This document shows positions 21,835 through 31,293 of a DNA stretch of 44,484 nucleotides, piece by piece. The notes under the pieces are model-generated. The model saw only the letters and a program-made list of their open reading frames with translations. It did no database searches and was not told the DNA's origin. Position 1 is the first letter of the stretch. Each line of letters opens with the position of its first letter. The DNA comes from Nemertoderma westbladi (Eukaryota > Xenacoelomorpha > Nemertodermatida > Nemertodermatidae): NCBI GenBank assembly GCA_032718475.1, contig JAUCBJ010002228.1, positions 1 to 44,484 on the forward strand, written 5' to 3'. Both the position numbers and the translations under genes were made by a program.

Positions 21835-22251
21835 CTGGTTAACGCACAGGTTACTGTGGGCGCCGTAAGACAGACCGATGGCTGCGGAACCTCTGGACAG
21901 TTCCTCAACGGCAATGCAATGCTCGAGGAATCCCAGACCGGCGCCCCCGTATTCCTCGGACGCTGTCACCCCCAGCAACCCCATGTCGCCCAACTTCTTC
22001 CAGAACGCTTTCATCTCCGTCCATCCGTTGTCTTTGTCAATCTGCGCGGCGTAGGGGGCCAACTCCCGCTGCGTAAAGTTAAACACCGACTCTCTCAGCG
22101 CGATCTGTTCGCTAGTCAATCCGTTTATGTCGTCGTCGATAGGGGCGAAGTTGCTATTGGTCCGCGTCGTGGTTGCTAGGCAACTCCTTCGACCAATCGT
22201 GTCGCCTCGATGCTTTCGCAAATGTAGAGCAAATCTATTTAGTGTCAACAT
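21835..22251 (-). CDS. IVD: Isovaleryl-CoA dehydrogenase, exon 1 (mitochondrial presequence and N-terminus)
   Basis: IVD is the mitochondrial FAD enzyme that oxidises isovaleryl-CoA to 3-methylcrotonyl-CoA in leucine breakdown, passing electrons to ETF. This exon encodes 139 residues. It starts with an Arg-rich, acid-free presequence (MLTLNRFALHLRKHRGD) and continues with LTSEQIALRESVFNF and GLLGVTASEEYGGAGLGFLE. It ends NLCVNQ at the phase-0 donor CAG|GTGGGG. Summed over three exons the protein is 425 aa, almost exactly the vertebrate length, so the gene appears complete. Only two introns remain, against eleven in human IVD. Exons are markedly GC-rich while the introns are AT-rich. Confidence 0.95.
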
Positions 22252-22947
22252 TGTTAATTATTAGGCCTACTGCTGTACTGCCTGACTGCTGTAATGTATT
22301 ATATCCGAAGCAGGGCAGACCGGAAACAAAGGAATAAAACAGAAACAAAATCTGAAAATAAGATCAAAGATTTAGGCTGTTACTGCTGTACTGTTAGGTA
22401 CAGTACTGTAGTAAGCCTGCAGACCTGCCGTACGCGTACAGGCGTAAAGGCCTACCAACCAGTAATTAATTACTGAATTCTCGACACTCCTAGTCCTAGT
22501 GCTGTAGTGTGTATAGAGACTATGTATGGTTTATAATGTTCGTTGAGAGGTCGTACAAGTTTAGTTTTAGATTTTTAATGTGGTTCAGAATTAGCCAATC
22601 AGAGCAAGGGTGTGAATTTGGGTCCAGACAACGTTTTACATCAGTTAAATAATGTGTTCGCAATCGTCCTAACCGAATTGTGCTGGACATGTCTGAGTCC
22701 GAAACCAAATCGTCTCCCTTGTTTACCAACGTTACATTAACGTTTTACTATGGTGCTATTCTCTCGTGCTGCACGAAGGCCCCACTCGTGTATCTTCAGT
22801 GTAGGCCTAGTGGGCCTACACTGTATATTCTATTTTCTTTAAGCATATTGTTTACATTCGTGATATCCCTAACCTTATTTACCCGGGACTTTATTTAGAA
22901 TCGACTAGATTATTCTCCAACAAATATTTAATTACAAATTATCTTTG
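22252..22947. other. Upstream flank of IVD; perfect 11-bp hairpin at 22797-22823
   Basis: Promoter side of IVD; no core promoter element could be assigned. CAGTGTAGGCC at 22797-22807 pairs fully with 22813-22823 around a 5-nt loop. The motif TCGTGCTGCACGAAGGCCCC at about 22763 is shared with transposon-associated copies elsewhere. Short frames here look random. Confidence 0.5.
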
Positions 22948-22953
22948 GAAAGT

Positions 22954-23722
22954 TATGGTGGCCCTGAATCGCCACTGCAAGAAAAAAAATAAATCTAAAG
23001 CAAAACAACTTGTCCAGACGAGATGTGGTATACAACAACTCGTCTGGACGAGATGTTGTATGTAAACAAACTCGTCCGGACGAGATGTTGTAGCAAGAAC
23101 TCGTCCGGACAAGTTGTTGAAGCAACATCAACAACTCGTCTGGACAAGATGTTGTAGCAACAACTCGTCCGGACGAGATGTTGTAGCAACAACTCGTCCA
23201 GACGAGATGTTGTAGCAACAACTCGTCCGGACAAGATGTTGTAGCAACAACTCGTCCGGACAAGATGTTGTAGCAACAACTCGTCCGGACGAGTTGTTGC
23301 TACAACAACTCGTCCGGACGAGATGTACAATAGTATGTAAATATATGTTTATACTGTATAATACTGGGTAATTGTTTATACTGGGTAATTTATGAGTGGA
23401 GGCCTATTGTAGGTTGTCATCTTATTACCATCTTATAAAACATCTGGTCCGGACGAGTTGTTGTTACAACATCTCGTCCGGACGAGTTGTTGTTACAACA
23501 TCTCGTCTGGACGAGTTGTTGCTAAAACATCTCGTCCGGACGAGTTGTTCACATACAACATCTCGTCCGGACGAGTTGTTCACATACAACATCTCGTCCG
23601 GACGAGTTATTAACATACAACATCTCGTCCGGACGAGTTTTTGTACACCACATCTCGTCTGGACAAGTTGTTTTACTTTAGATAATTTTTTTTTCTTGCG
23701 GTGGCGGTTCAGGGCCACCATA
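22954..23722. mobile_element. Foldback element: inverted arrays of a 29-bp palindromic unit
   Basis: Terminal sequence TATGGTGGCCCTGAA is inverted at the two ends, and 6-bp direct repeats GAAAGT lie outside (22948-22953 and 23723-23728). Inside the termini are A-rich segments and then arrays of about 10 (left) and 8 (right) units in opposite orientation. Each unit contains CAACTCGTCCGGACGAGATG, with the 14-bp perfect palindrome CTCGTCCGGACGAG at its heart. The arms are separated by about 125 bp of unrelated AT-rich sequence. The short frames running through the arrays are by-products of 3 x 29 nt periodicity. The architecture resembles Foldback-type transposons; the family is not one I can name. 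Confidence 0.85.
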
Positions 23723-23728
23723 GAAAGT

Positions 23729-24961
23729 GGTAGCAATGCCAGGTTAGCCAGCTGCTAACTACAGTACAAGATATGATTTCATATGGGAGCCCTATCAGAA
23801 AACGAAATGCTACAAGTTGATGCTACCACCGAAATTTGATTCGGGGTCTCCTGTATCTCGGCTCGATACAATGTACTCAATAATGGATTGTATGTCCTTT
23901 ACTAAGTAAGTTATGAGAGATGGAATTGGAACTCTTCTAAAAAATACAACGGGAGCAATAACATCCCTCTCCACTCCACACAAGAGTTTAGTGTTGCAAC
24001 TCAACTGAAGGATAGCCCTACTTTGGAGTAGGCAGAGTCTTCAACCAATCATTACTTCATATGACACTGACTTCAATGGCATCTCTTCTAACTTTCCCAC
24101 ACCAAAGGAAAGGGTATTTTAAAACGGCTGGATATTGAAAGGACGACATTAATAGACCTCCTCCCTCAATGCGGACTTTATGATGAAAACCTACAATCAA
24201 GGTCGATTGGTTTGGTAGGCCTATCGTTCATATGCGTTCCTGTGGCAAAAGGAGCAGGTTACAGTAGCGGTGTTTTCTAACCAAAACAATTAACAAAACT
24301 AGATTTCTTAATTAAGGGAACGGAAAGGAGTAGGTTACAGTGGCGTACTTTTCTAACCAAAACAATAAACGAAAACTCAATAACATAGGTTACAGTATGT
24401 AGGGCTGGAGGGCCTACAGTCTTATTTTTGCAATACGAAAATACCACAGGTACTATATATGTTTAATATAGTTTAGCCACAAAATAATAAAACCAATAAT
24501 TCAACTGCATAAGTAGTAAGTATGTAAGTAAAAATACTGGTCAGGTATGTAAGTGAACGTATACTACTGTTATGTGTATGTGTAGTCTAATATAAACCGC
24601 ATAATTATTATGAAAAGTAAAATTAACAAGAAAAGCAAGAATTAAAAGGTTCGAACACGCTAAAATTGGATAAAAATGAAGAGTTAGTTCTGGATAAAAG
24701 TGATACTAAATGAGACGAGATTGAACAATAAATACAAGACATAAAAATTAAAATTAAATAAAAATAAATGAAAAAAGAAATACAAATAGCGTAAGAGCAA
24801 CGAGTCTGTAGAATGGAATATAGCAGCAATAGATTAATTATTAAAAAAGAAATGAAAAACGAAATACAGTCAGAATCGAGATAATCAGAAGATCACAATA
24901 ATTAATTGAACATATGGATGTGTAAATTTTTTTATAAGTTAGAACCAAGAAGGGGTAAATT
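23729..24961. other. Spacer; contains dispersed repeat family A copy 3 (24243-24410, inverted)
   Basis: The repeat is recognised by AGGTTACAGT and TAACCAAAACAA blocks occurring twice. A 64-codon minus frame at 23810-24004 could be a remnant of a coding sequence, but no family is recognised. The rest is AT-rich. Confidence 0.5.
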
Positions 24962-25290
24962 TCAAAGGATGGCGATGGCCGTTCGTTCAGCCTCGTCCAG
25001 CATGGTGGGCGCGATAACCACGCTGTCAGTAAGTGAGTTCCACGGATCACCACGACCCTAAATTGGTAGGTAGTGTTGCGTACCAACAGACGCGCGCGCG
25101 GCTTCTCCATTTTTCGCGAATGTCCACGGAGACAGATGTGACGGATGACAGCGTAAGTTTTCCGCTCCAGTCAACTGCCTCGAGACCTGACAGATAGCGG
25201 TAGACTTGTATAAGATCGGCACGGAGACGGCGGTACTCGAGTGCTGGCAGGCCAAGTCGCGAAAAAGTTGTTGGGCTAGAAACAATCGAA
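24962..25290 (-). mobile_element. LINE 3' fragment (ORF2 C-terminus)
   Basis: The minus strand gives FRDLGLPALEYRRLRADLIQ and VYRYLSGLEAVDW, and after shifts WNSLTDSVVIAPTMLDEAER, ending at TGA (24962-24964). These are standard C-terminal blocks of CR1/Jockey-like ORF2. It is GC-richer than its flanks and interrupted by frameshifts. Confidence 0.75.
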
Positions 25291-25510
25291 TAAGGGGTAA
25301 AAGAAGGTGTCCTGAATCGAGTGGCGGGGTGTGGTTTTTTGTAAAAACACGAAGAAACGGTCGAAATGGCGGGTTTGGGTGCTACATATTTGTCATTGTT
25401 ATTGGTTCTTTGTCATATTGTGCTACATATTCATACTACAACTCATTGAACTCGGTACCTACAGATACCAAATCAAATATACAATGTAAATAAGACAATA
25501 TGATAATACT
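25291..25510. other. Short spacer, nothing recognised
   Basis: Plus-strand frame at 25206-25493 overlaps the LINE fragment and looks random. Confidence 0.4.
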
Positions 25511-25642
25511 CTCCATAGCGAAAAATATCAACCGGCCCTATTGGGGCTCGAACCCGGTGCCTAGGTTTCAAACTTCTGGTTATCATCAGCCGGGTGAGTG
25601 TACTGAGCTACCAGACCGGATGAATATTTAGCTATGGAGTGG
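25511..25642 (-). other. tRNA-like sequence inside a longer inverted repeat
   Basis: Minus strand: A-box-like CTGGTAGCTCAGTACAC and a perfect-looking B box GGGTTCGAGCCCC, with CCGG-type acceptor ends. The pairing continues beyond the tRNA unit: CTCCATAGC (25511-25519) and its complement GCTATGGAG close an outer stem with TATCAACCGG / CCGGATGAATA-like inner parts. The whole 132-bp unit can fold into one long hairpin with a tRNA-like centre. It could be a SINE head, a tRNA pseudogene captured by a MITE, or a structured RNA. Confidence 0.5.
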
Positions 25643-26131
25643 GAGATCATATTTAGGCCAACTAATCACTCGAAGGAAAGTACAACTTCGTCCAAATCAA
25701 ACATCATACCAAATCAAACGCTAGACCAACTTCGCCACCGGCGCTCTATGAATCCTTATAAAACGAAAACCCAACTGGAAATAGAGTTTTTAACAATTAT
25801 TTCGTAAATATTGAAATACATCGTGGGTTGGCAGAATAACTCGCACGTCAATCGGGACAATTTATTTATAGTTAAACAAACATTAAACTTGTTTATTAAA
25901 CATTGTTGTATTAAACATTAAACTTAAACAAACGTTAGGCGATAAGAAATCGACGCAAATCCACCAGCTTATTCCCAACATAAAGACAACCCCGCCGCCA
26001 TGCATATTCTCTGATAACATTACATTATCGGTATTAAAAAAATATTTACATAGAAAAAAATATTTAAATAAATATAGATTCCCACACAGACTCATATTGT
26101 TTGGGTGGTGGAGGTGGGGTGGAGGTGGGGT
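25643..26131. other. AT-rich spacer ending in a GGTGGAGGTGGGGTGG run
   Basis: No gene seen. The G-rich run at 26104-26134 directly precedes the direct repeat that flanks the LINE. Confidence 0.5.
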
Positions 26132-26356
26132 GGGCACTTAGGCTTGTCCAAAATTGATCGAAATCGATCGAAAATAATGTCGATAATAATCGATCGAATT
26201 TTTTTTTTCATTTGAAATTATTTTCGATTAATTTTTCACTATATAGAATATCAATCATTTTTAACAAAAATTATTCAAATACAGTTTTTCATTAATATTG
26301 TTTTTCCGTAAATGGGTGTAATGTAAAAATTTTGGAATAAAACTTAAGGTACTAAG
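26132..26356 (+). repeat. 225-bp direct repeat, left copy
   Basis: From GGGCACTTAGG to GGTACTAAG, identical to 28207-28438 except for a 7-bp indel (TAATCGA) and two or three substitutions. It includes 7 bp of flanking DNA plus the first part of the element described at 28213-29222. Confidence 0.93.
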
Positions 26357-28168
26357 GAGCTAATAAACCAACAGGTTGATGCCATCAATGATGCTGACGA
26401 CAGCAGGCAATCATCCCAGGCATGGAAATCAATCAATCTGCTTACTGGGCGGAAAAGCCAACCAACCACCAAGGTTAAGGCTGAATCACCAGCCGATCGC
26501 CTCAATGGTTGGAAAGCCCACTTTGAAAAGCTCCTCAACAATGACAGGGAATTGCCTGATAACTTTATAGAAGTAAAAGTGTCTGAGTCTGTACTCCCAG
26601 ATATTCCCATTGGCGATATCTCCTTTGCAGAAGTGAAGGCTGCTGCAAAGAGCATTAAGACCAATCGTGCCAGTGGAGTAGATGGTGTTCCCCCTGAGGT
26701 CTTTAAAATACCTGAGTGTTTAAAGCTCATCTATCCCATCATAGTAGACATGTACCGAACAACAAGAGTCCCACAAGAAATGAAAACAAATAAGTTGGTG
26801 CCAGTTCCCAAGAAGGGCAACCTAACACTCTATGGTTCTTTTCGGGGAATCTCATTGATCTCGATTGCTGCAAAGCTATCCAATAGGATTCTATTAAATC
26901 GCATCAGGGATCCCATTGAGAGACTGCTCCGTGGAAATCAGAATGGGTTCCGTAAAGGTCGTAGGACCATGGAGCCCATTTTGGCACTTAGAAGGATAAT
27001 TGAAGAATTATCAAAAAAGAAAGACAGGCATCTAGCTGTTACCTTTGTTGACTTCTTCAAGGCCTTTGATTCAGTCACTCGCTCACGTATGTTCAGCATA
27101 CTTTCAATATATGGGATTCCTGATGAAATTATTGCAGCAATCAGATCAGTATACGATGGTTCGACAACATTTGTGTCTACTGTTGACGGTGACACAGAAC
27201 CATTTGAAGTGTTATGGGGCGTCCTCCAAGGAGACACACTTGCACCATTTTTGTTCATTATTGTGGTTGACTATGACTATGTTCTACGCATGTCCTTAGA
27301 TCATCATAATGATGATGGGGTGATGATAACTCCACCTACTGGCTCCAGAAGTCGAGGAAATCCTGCCAAGTACCTAACTGATCTAGACTTTGATGATGAC
27401 TTAGGAGTACTCTCAGAATCATTAGACGGAGCCCAACGGCTCCTCAGCTCATTAGAACATGCTGCTTCTAGTGTTGGTCTTTTTATTAACTCCAGAAAGA
27501 CCAAAATTCTGACCGTTAACTTTGAAAGTCATCAGCAAGTCTCTGATCGGATGAGCATAAGCTCAAAGGATGGTATGCTTGAGCATGTGGACGACTTCTG
27601 TTACCTGGGATCATGGATCCGGAAGTCAGGTGAGGACCTTCGAATACGTAAGGGAAAGGCATGGGCAGCCTTGAATAGGCTTTCCAGGATTTGGAAGTCA
27701 CCGAGAATTAATCGGAAACTTAAGGTCCGATTATTTAGGACAGCAGTAGTTCCAGTACTCCTCTACGGGAGTCCATGCTGGGCTCTAACTGCTGAGGACA
27801 CCAAATCTCTGGATGGCACATTCACAAGAATGCTACGCCGGGTTCATTGTGTCAAGTACAATGCACACATCTCCAACCAGACACTATATAACATTGGAGG
27901 TGTCTCATTGGTTCCCCCAAGCTTGGCACTAGAACAAAATCGCCTCCGCTTTGCAGGACATTGCTTTCGCCGTGAGGACCAGCCAGTGCATAATCTTGTA
28001 CTTTGGCAGCCTCATGGAGTGAATAAGCATGGTGGACAGCCCATGACTTTCTTGAGACGCATCTTAAAGGACACTGGCCTTAAAGATGCGGATGATCTAG
28101 CAAATGTCATGGGTGATAGGGAGTTGTGGCGGTGCAATTTTGTTGACAAGCCGGCACAGCATTCTTAA
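26357..28168 (+). CDS. LINE reverse transcriptase (RTE-like), 5'-truncated, frame intact for 603 codons
   Basis: The frame is open from the left junction (GAGCTAATAAACC, residues ELINQQVDAIND) with no stop to 28168. Seen in order are NRASGVDGVPPEVFK, KLVPVPKKGNL, SFRGISLISIAAKL, NQNGFRKGRRTMEPI, motif A VTFVDFFKAFDSVTRS, WGVLQGDTLAPFLF and motif C DFDDDLGVLSES. The thumb and C-terminal part (FAGHCFRREDQPVHNLVLW) follows. Catalytic Asp residues are present. The endonuclease half is missing, so the copy cannot move by itself. The element ends about 40 bp after the stop in CCTAGTAGTA (28206). The direct repeats on both sides are interpreted as an unusually long target duplication. A fragment of the same family lies at 9563-9778. 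Confidence 0.88.
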   Translation, partial: ELINQQVDAINDADDSRQSSQAWKSINLLTGRKSQPTTKVKAESPADRLNGWKAHFEKLLNNDRELPDNFIEVKVSESVLPDIPIGDISFAEVKAAAKSIKTNRASGVDGVPPEVFKIPECLKLIYPIIVDMYRTTRVPQEMKTNKLVPVPKKGNLTLYGSFRGISLISIAAKLSNRILLNRIRDPIERLLRGNQNGFRKGRRTMEPILALRRIIEELSKKKDRHLAVTFVDFFKAFDSVTRSRMFSILSIYGIPDEIIAAIRSVYDGSTTFVSTVDGDTEPFEVLWGVLQGDTLAPFLFIIVVDYDYVLRMSLDHHNDDGVMITPPTGSRSRGNPAKYLTDLDFDDDLGVLSESLDGAQRLLSSLEHAASSVGLFINSRKTKILTVNFESHQQVSDRMSISSKDGMLEHVDDFCYLGSWIRKSGEDLRIRKGKAWAALNRLSRIWKSPRINRKLKVRLFRTAVVPVLLYGSPCWALTAEDTKSLDGTFTRMLRRVHCVKYNAHISNQTLYNIGGVSLVPPSLALEQNRLRFAGHCFRREDQPVHNLVLWQPHGVNKHGGQPMTFLRRILKDTGLKDADDLANVMGDRELWRCNFVDKPAQHS

Positions 28169-28206
28169 AAATGCAGCTGCAATGCAGCATGCCGATCCTA
28201 GTAGTA

Positions 28207-28438
28207 GGGCACTTAGGGTTGTCCAAAATTGATCGAAATCGATAATCGATCGAAAATAATGTCGATAATAATCGATCGAATTTTTTTTTTCATTTGAAAT
28301 GATTTTCGATTAATTTTTCACTATATAGAATATCAATCATTTTTAACAAAAATTATTCAAATACAGTTTTTCATTAATATTGTTTTTCCGTAAATGGGTG
28401 TAATGTAAAAATTTTGGAATAAAACTTAAGGTACTAAG
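28207..28438 (+). repeat. 232-bp direct repeat, right copy
   Basis: Partner of 26132-26356. It continues without interruption into the rest of the element to 29222, which marks this as the target sequence that the LINE split. Confidence 0.93.
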
Positions 28439-29222
28439 AATATTCTAATAATCATATCTGCATTTGTACTCTCTCAATCCATTCATTATTAATCTTAATG
28501 TGGTGCGAGCCACGAAGTGAGCGAAGCCTTAGCATAGGGGTTCCATTAACGAGTTGTCCAATTTTTGTTCGCTAATAAGTCGGTCATTCCATCATAAAAT
28601 TAAACCAAACTTGGTACCTATGTATTCCGATAAAAGGTTAGACAAAATCTGAAGATTGGTAAAAAAACCACAGTCTGTCTGTAGTTTCACACATTTGATA
28701 AAAACCGTAATAAGTCGGTCAAATATTAATGAAATTGATCCAAACTTGGTACACACGTATTAAGTAAATAAGTAGCTATAAAGTATAGTACCAACCAGCA
28801 GATCCATCTGAAATTTGGTAGAAATGACCTATGAACATTAAGGGTTTATAAATAATTTTGCTTAAACAGACTAAGTCAGATCATCTGTCAGTCCCGTGAC
28901 CCGTGGTGGCGTATTGTGAATATAAACAAGTATTCGGAATACATCTTCAGGGGTTATTTGAGCTCGTGCTGCGCGAAGGCCCCACGAACGTGTACCAAAC
29001 CGTACTCAACAGCAAATTGCAAAGTCCCATTTTACACACATAAATTTTATTAAATATTAAACTTAATCTTCTTTTTACAAAGAAAGTTTTTCTATTAGTA
29101 ACCAATAAATTATTGAAATCTTATAATATTTTAATTGGTAAAAATCGAAAATCATCGATCATCGATCGAAAATTTCATAAAATCGATCGAAAAATTTAGT
29201 AAATTTCGATGGACAACGCTAG
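28213..29222. mobile_element. Candidate DNA element with TAGSGTTGTCCA ends
   Basis: The left end is TAGGGTTGTCCAAAATTGATCG-like and the right end reads inward TAGCGTTGTCCATCGAAAT. Both sides are rich in ATCGATCGAAAAT. The termini fit the hAT consensus loosely; no clean target duplication is visible. Internally it carries GAGCCACGAAGTGAGCGAAG (28507) and CTCGTGCTGCGCGAAGGCCC (28963), motifs shared with the hAT-like copies. No transposase. Confidence 0.5.
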
Positions 29223-29978
29223 CCGCACATAATATGAACTTTCAACTAGTTAAGTTGAAATTTTAATGTTATTTAGTTAATTAAAATGGGTTCATTTAAT
29301 TAACTTGGCACTGCGAATTTAGTTAGTTACAAAAAAAGAGTTCACTTTTCAAATAGTTTAGGTTTAATACAAATTACAAGAATTGCATTTGAATAAACAT
29401 TTAAAGTAGAAGATTTAAAATTATATGACTAACATTATATTAATTACAATTAATATAACTTAGATTTAAATCATTAAACTGGATAATAAATTAAAAGGTC
29501 TAAAATGAAGGTTAACGCATTGTCGGGGAATTCTAGCACTTTTCATTCATTTTCATAATATTAATTATGTTTTATATTTTTTATTAATTGAAATGAATGT
29601 TAGTTGTTTAATTTTATTTTATTTTTCTGAGCACGTAAACTACTTCGTAACCCTTTCTGGCACTATTGGCTAACCAATAGGTGGTAAAGTAGTAGTACTG
29701 CGGTTGTATTAGTAGTGGTAGTACTGTCTATGGCGTCTGGCGTCATAGAAAGTTTGGTCGATGGCGCCGCCAGCGCCATCAGCAAATTTGCAAAAAAAAA
29801 ACCTGAATTGAAAAATGAACTATTCAGAAAGAAATCTTAAAAAATTTAATATTTATTAAACTTTTAAACTACCGGTACTGTATAATTCATAATTGAACTT
29901 AATTCTTAAAATAAAATTGCAAAAAAAGGACATAATTATTGTTACACTATTTAAAAGAAACGTTAATTAATTGTTCTA
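29223..29978. other. 3' flank of COX18, AT-rich, no gene
   Basis: Contains the candidate COX18 polyadenylation signal (AATAAA, minus strand, 29852-29857, about 120 nt after the stop). Nothing else recognised. Confidence 0.5.
29852..29857 (-). promoter_or_regulatory. Candidate polyadenylation signal of COX18
   Basis: AATAAA on the minus strand, about 122 nt downstream of the stop codon. Confidence 0.45.
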
Positions 29979-31169
29979 CTAGGACTTTATATCCTTGGAG
30001 ACATTAGAGTCGGATAGGTTAACTGAGCCGCCGCAGCCAGCGTGATCATTACCGGACGTCCCGACGTCCACAATAGAGTCACCGGAAGTGGGGAGTTCAA
30101 ATCCGCGATCCCGGAAGTCGTCAGCCGTCCAGTAAGTTAACTCCGGCCGCCCTTGGGGATCGGGGAGCGAGACTAAGTAGAGACGGGGGGCTTTACGGAG
30201 CCACCATCTAGTTAGATTGTGCAGCACGACGGTCTGGTTGAGGATCCAGGTAGTGGTGAAATAGGCGCCTCCAGCGGAGGCCAGCCAGAAGAGTTGCAAC
30301 CCGGCTGGGAGGAAAGCGGAGATGCAACCGCAGAGGAGAGGGGAGAGAGAGAGAGCGCGTTGGAGGGAGTGAGTCCATCCGGGTGGGACGTAGAGTAGTC
30401 GGTCTGAGTCGGGGATGGGACGGGTTCCCCAGCCGAGTTGGTACCGGAGCGGCGAATATATCGACAGGATCCCGATGCACAAAGGAAGTACGTAGTACGG
30501 ATCGCTCGCGGTGAGATCGGAGATCCACAAGAGGCCTCCGGATCGGAAGGTCGCAGCGACAACGGCGTTAACGGGAGCGTAAATCGCGCTGGTTACCGCC
30601 GCCGCTGTTGCTAACCACAAGGGGAAGTACGCTAAACAGGTAACTAACGGAGCTAATCGCGGGTAGGGGGAGCATTTCACTTTATTCGATACCTCCTCTA
30701 ATAATCCTCGGGAAACTTCCCCCCATTTATCGCTAGTTTCCCCCCGTTCTTCCGCTGGTTTCCCCAATAGAAAGTTATTTATTTTCCACCTGTCGTCGTA
30801 CACACCGCGCGCGGCCCAGCGATACTTTATCGTTACGTACATATTGCGAACTACGAATGGGAAAGGGACCGAGCGAAACGCGCACCCACACACCAGTAGA
30901 GTCACCCACCACGAGACCTGGGAAGTGGCGTTAAACTGCGCCAGAGTCTCTTGCAGGGGCGTGGCGGCAACTCCCACTGCCTCCAATAGCGACGACAATG
31001 ACGTCACCACACCGCCGCTGTTCTGTCTTACAGAACCGGTTGTGGCGACAGGTAGAACTCGATATCTGTAAGTGGAGGTTACTATTCCGGTTCGTGATTG
31101 GCCAATTCGATGGGTTGGGTGGCAACGTTGAAATACACTGAGACAATACATAATTAAGAAATTAAACAA
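29979..31169 (-). CDS. COX18: Cytochrome c oxidase assembly protein COX18 (YidC/Oxa1 family), intronless
   Basis: A mitochondrial inner-membrane insertase that exports the C-terminal tail of COX2 during complex IV assembly. The 396-aa frame begins with an Arg-containing presequence-like segment. The Oxa1/YidC core has hydrophobic segments near 88-105 (WWVTLLVCGCAF), 175-200, 225-245 and 275-305. The block GGLLWISDLTASDPYYVLPL (about 215-234) matches the GGxLWFxDLTxxD signature characteristic of COX18/OXA1, and LYQLFWLAS-like residues follow. A 90-residue Ser/Gly/Asp-rich tail after the core is unusual. No introns are visible, in contrast to vertebrate COX18. OXA1L is the main alternative; the C-terminal half fits COX18 better. 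Confidence 0.8.
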   Translation of the reverse strand: MFNFLIMYCLSVFQRCHPTHRIGQSRTGIVTSTYRYRVLPVATTGSVRQNSGGVVTSLSSLLEAVGVAATPLQETLAQFNATSQVSWWVTLLVCGCAFRSVPFPFVVRNMYVTIKYRWAARGVYDDRWKINNFLLGKPAEERGETSDKWGEVSRGLLEEVSNKVKCSPYPRLAPLVTCLAYFPLWLATAAAVTSAIYAPVNAVVAATFRSGGLLWISDLTASDPYYVLPLCIGILSIYSPLRYQLGWGTRPIPDSDRLLYVPPGWTHSLQRALSLSPLLCGCISAFLPAGLQLFWLASAGGAYFTTTWILNQTVVLHNLTRWWLRKAPRLYLVSLPDPQGRPELTYWTADDFRDRGFELPTSGDSIVDVGTSGNDHAGCGGSVNLSDSNVSKDIKS

Positions 31170-31293
31170 ACAAATACCTGATTACAGGATTTCTGTGCAG
31201 GCAAAAGAACAGAGAAAAAATACAAACCCTGAAACCTGTTAGTAAGGGGGCCTATCGGTAGCAAGGCTGCAAGGCCCTAGCAAGTACCGGTAG

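Noticed and set aside
20636-22179. Plus-strand ORFs over the IVD exons
   Set aside because: Shadows caused by the high GC of the IVD coding sequence; no domain.
22954-23722. CRISPR-like array (regular palindromic repeats)
   Set aside because: The units are contiguous tandem repeats without unique spacers, the arrays are opposed and flanked by a duplication, and the DNA is eukaryotic.
22954-23722. Hammerhead ribozymes in the CGTCCGGACGAG units
   Set aside because: The conserved CTGATGA and GAAA core elements are absent.
22928-23758. Repetitive frames of 90-120 residues across the foldback arrays
   Set aside because: They follow from three 29-bp units making 29 codons; all contain palindromes, not protein-like composition.
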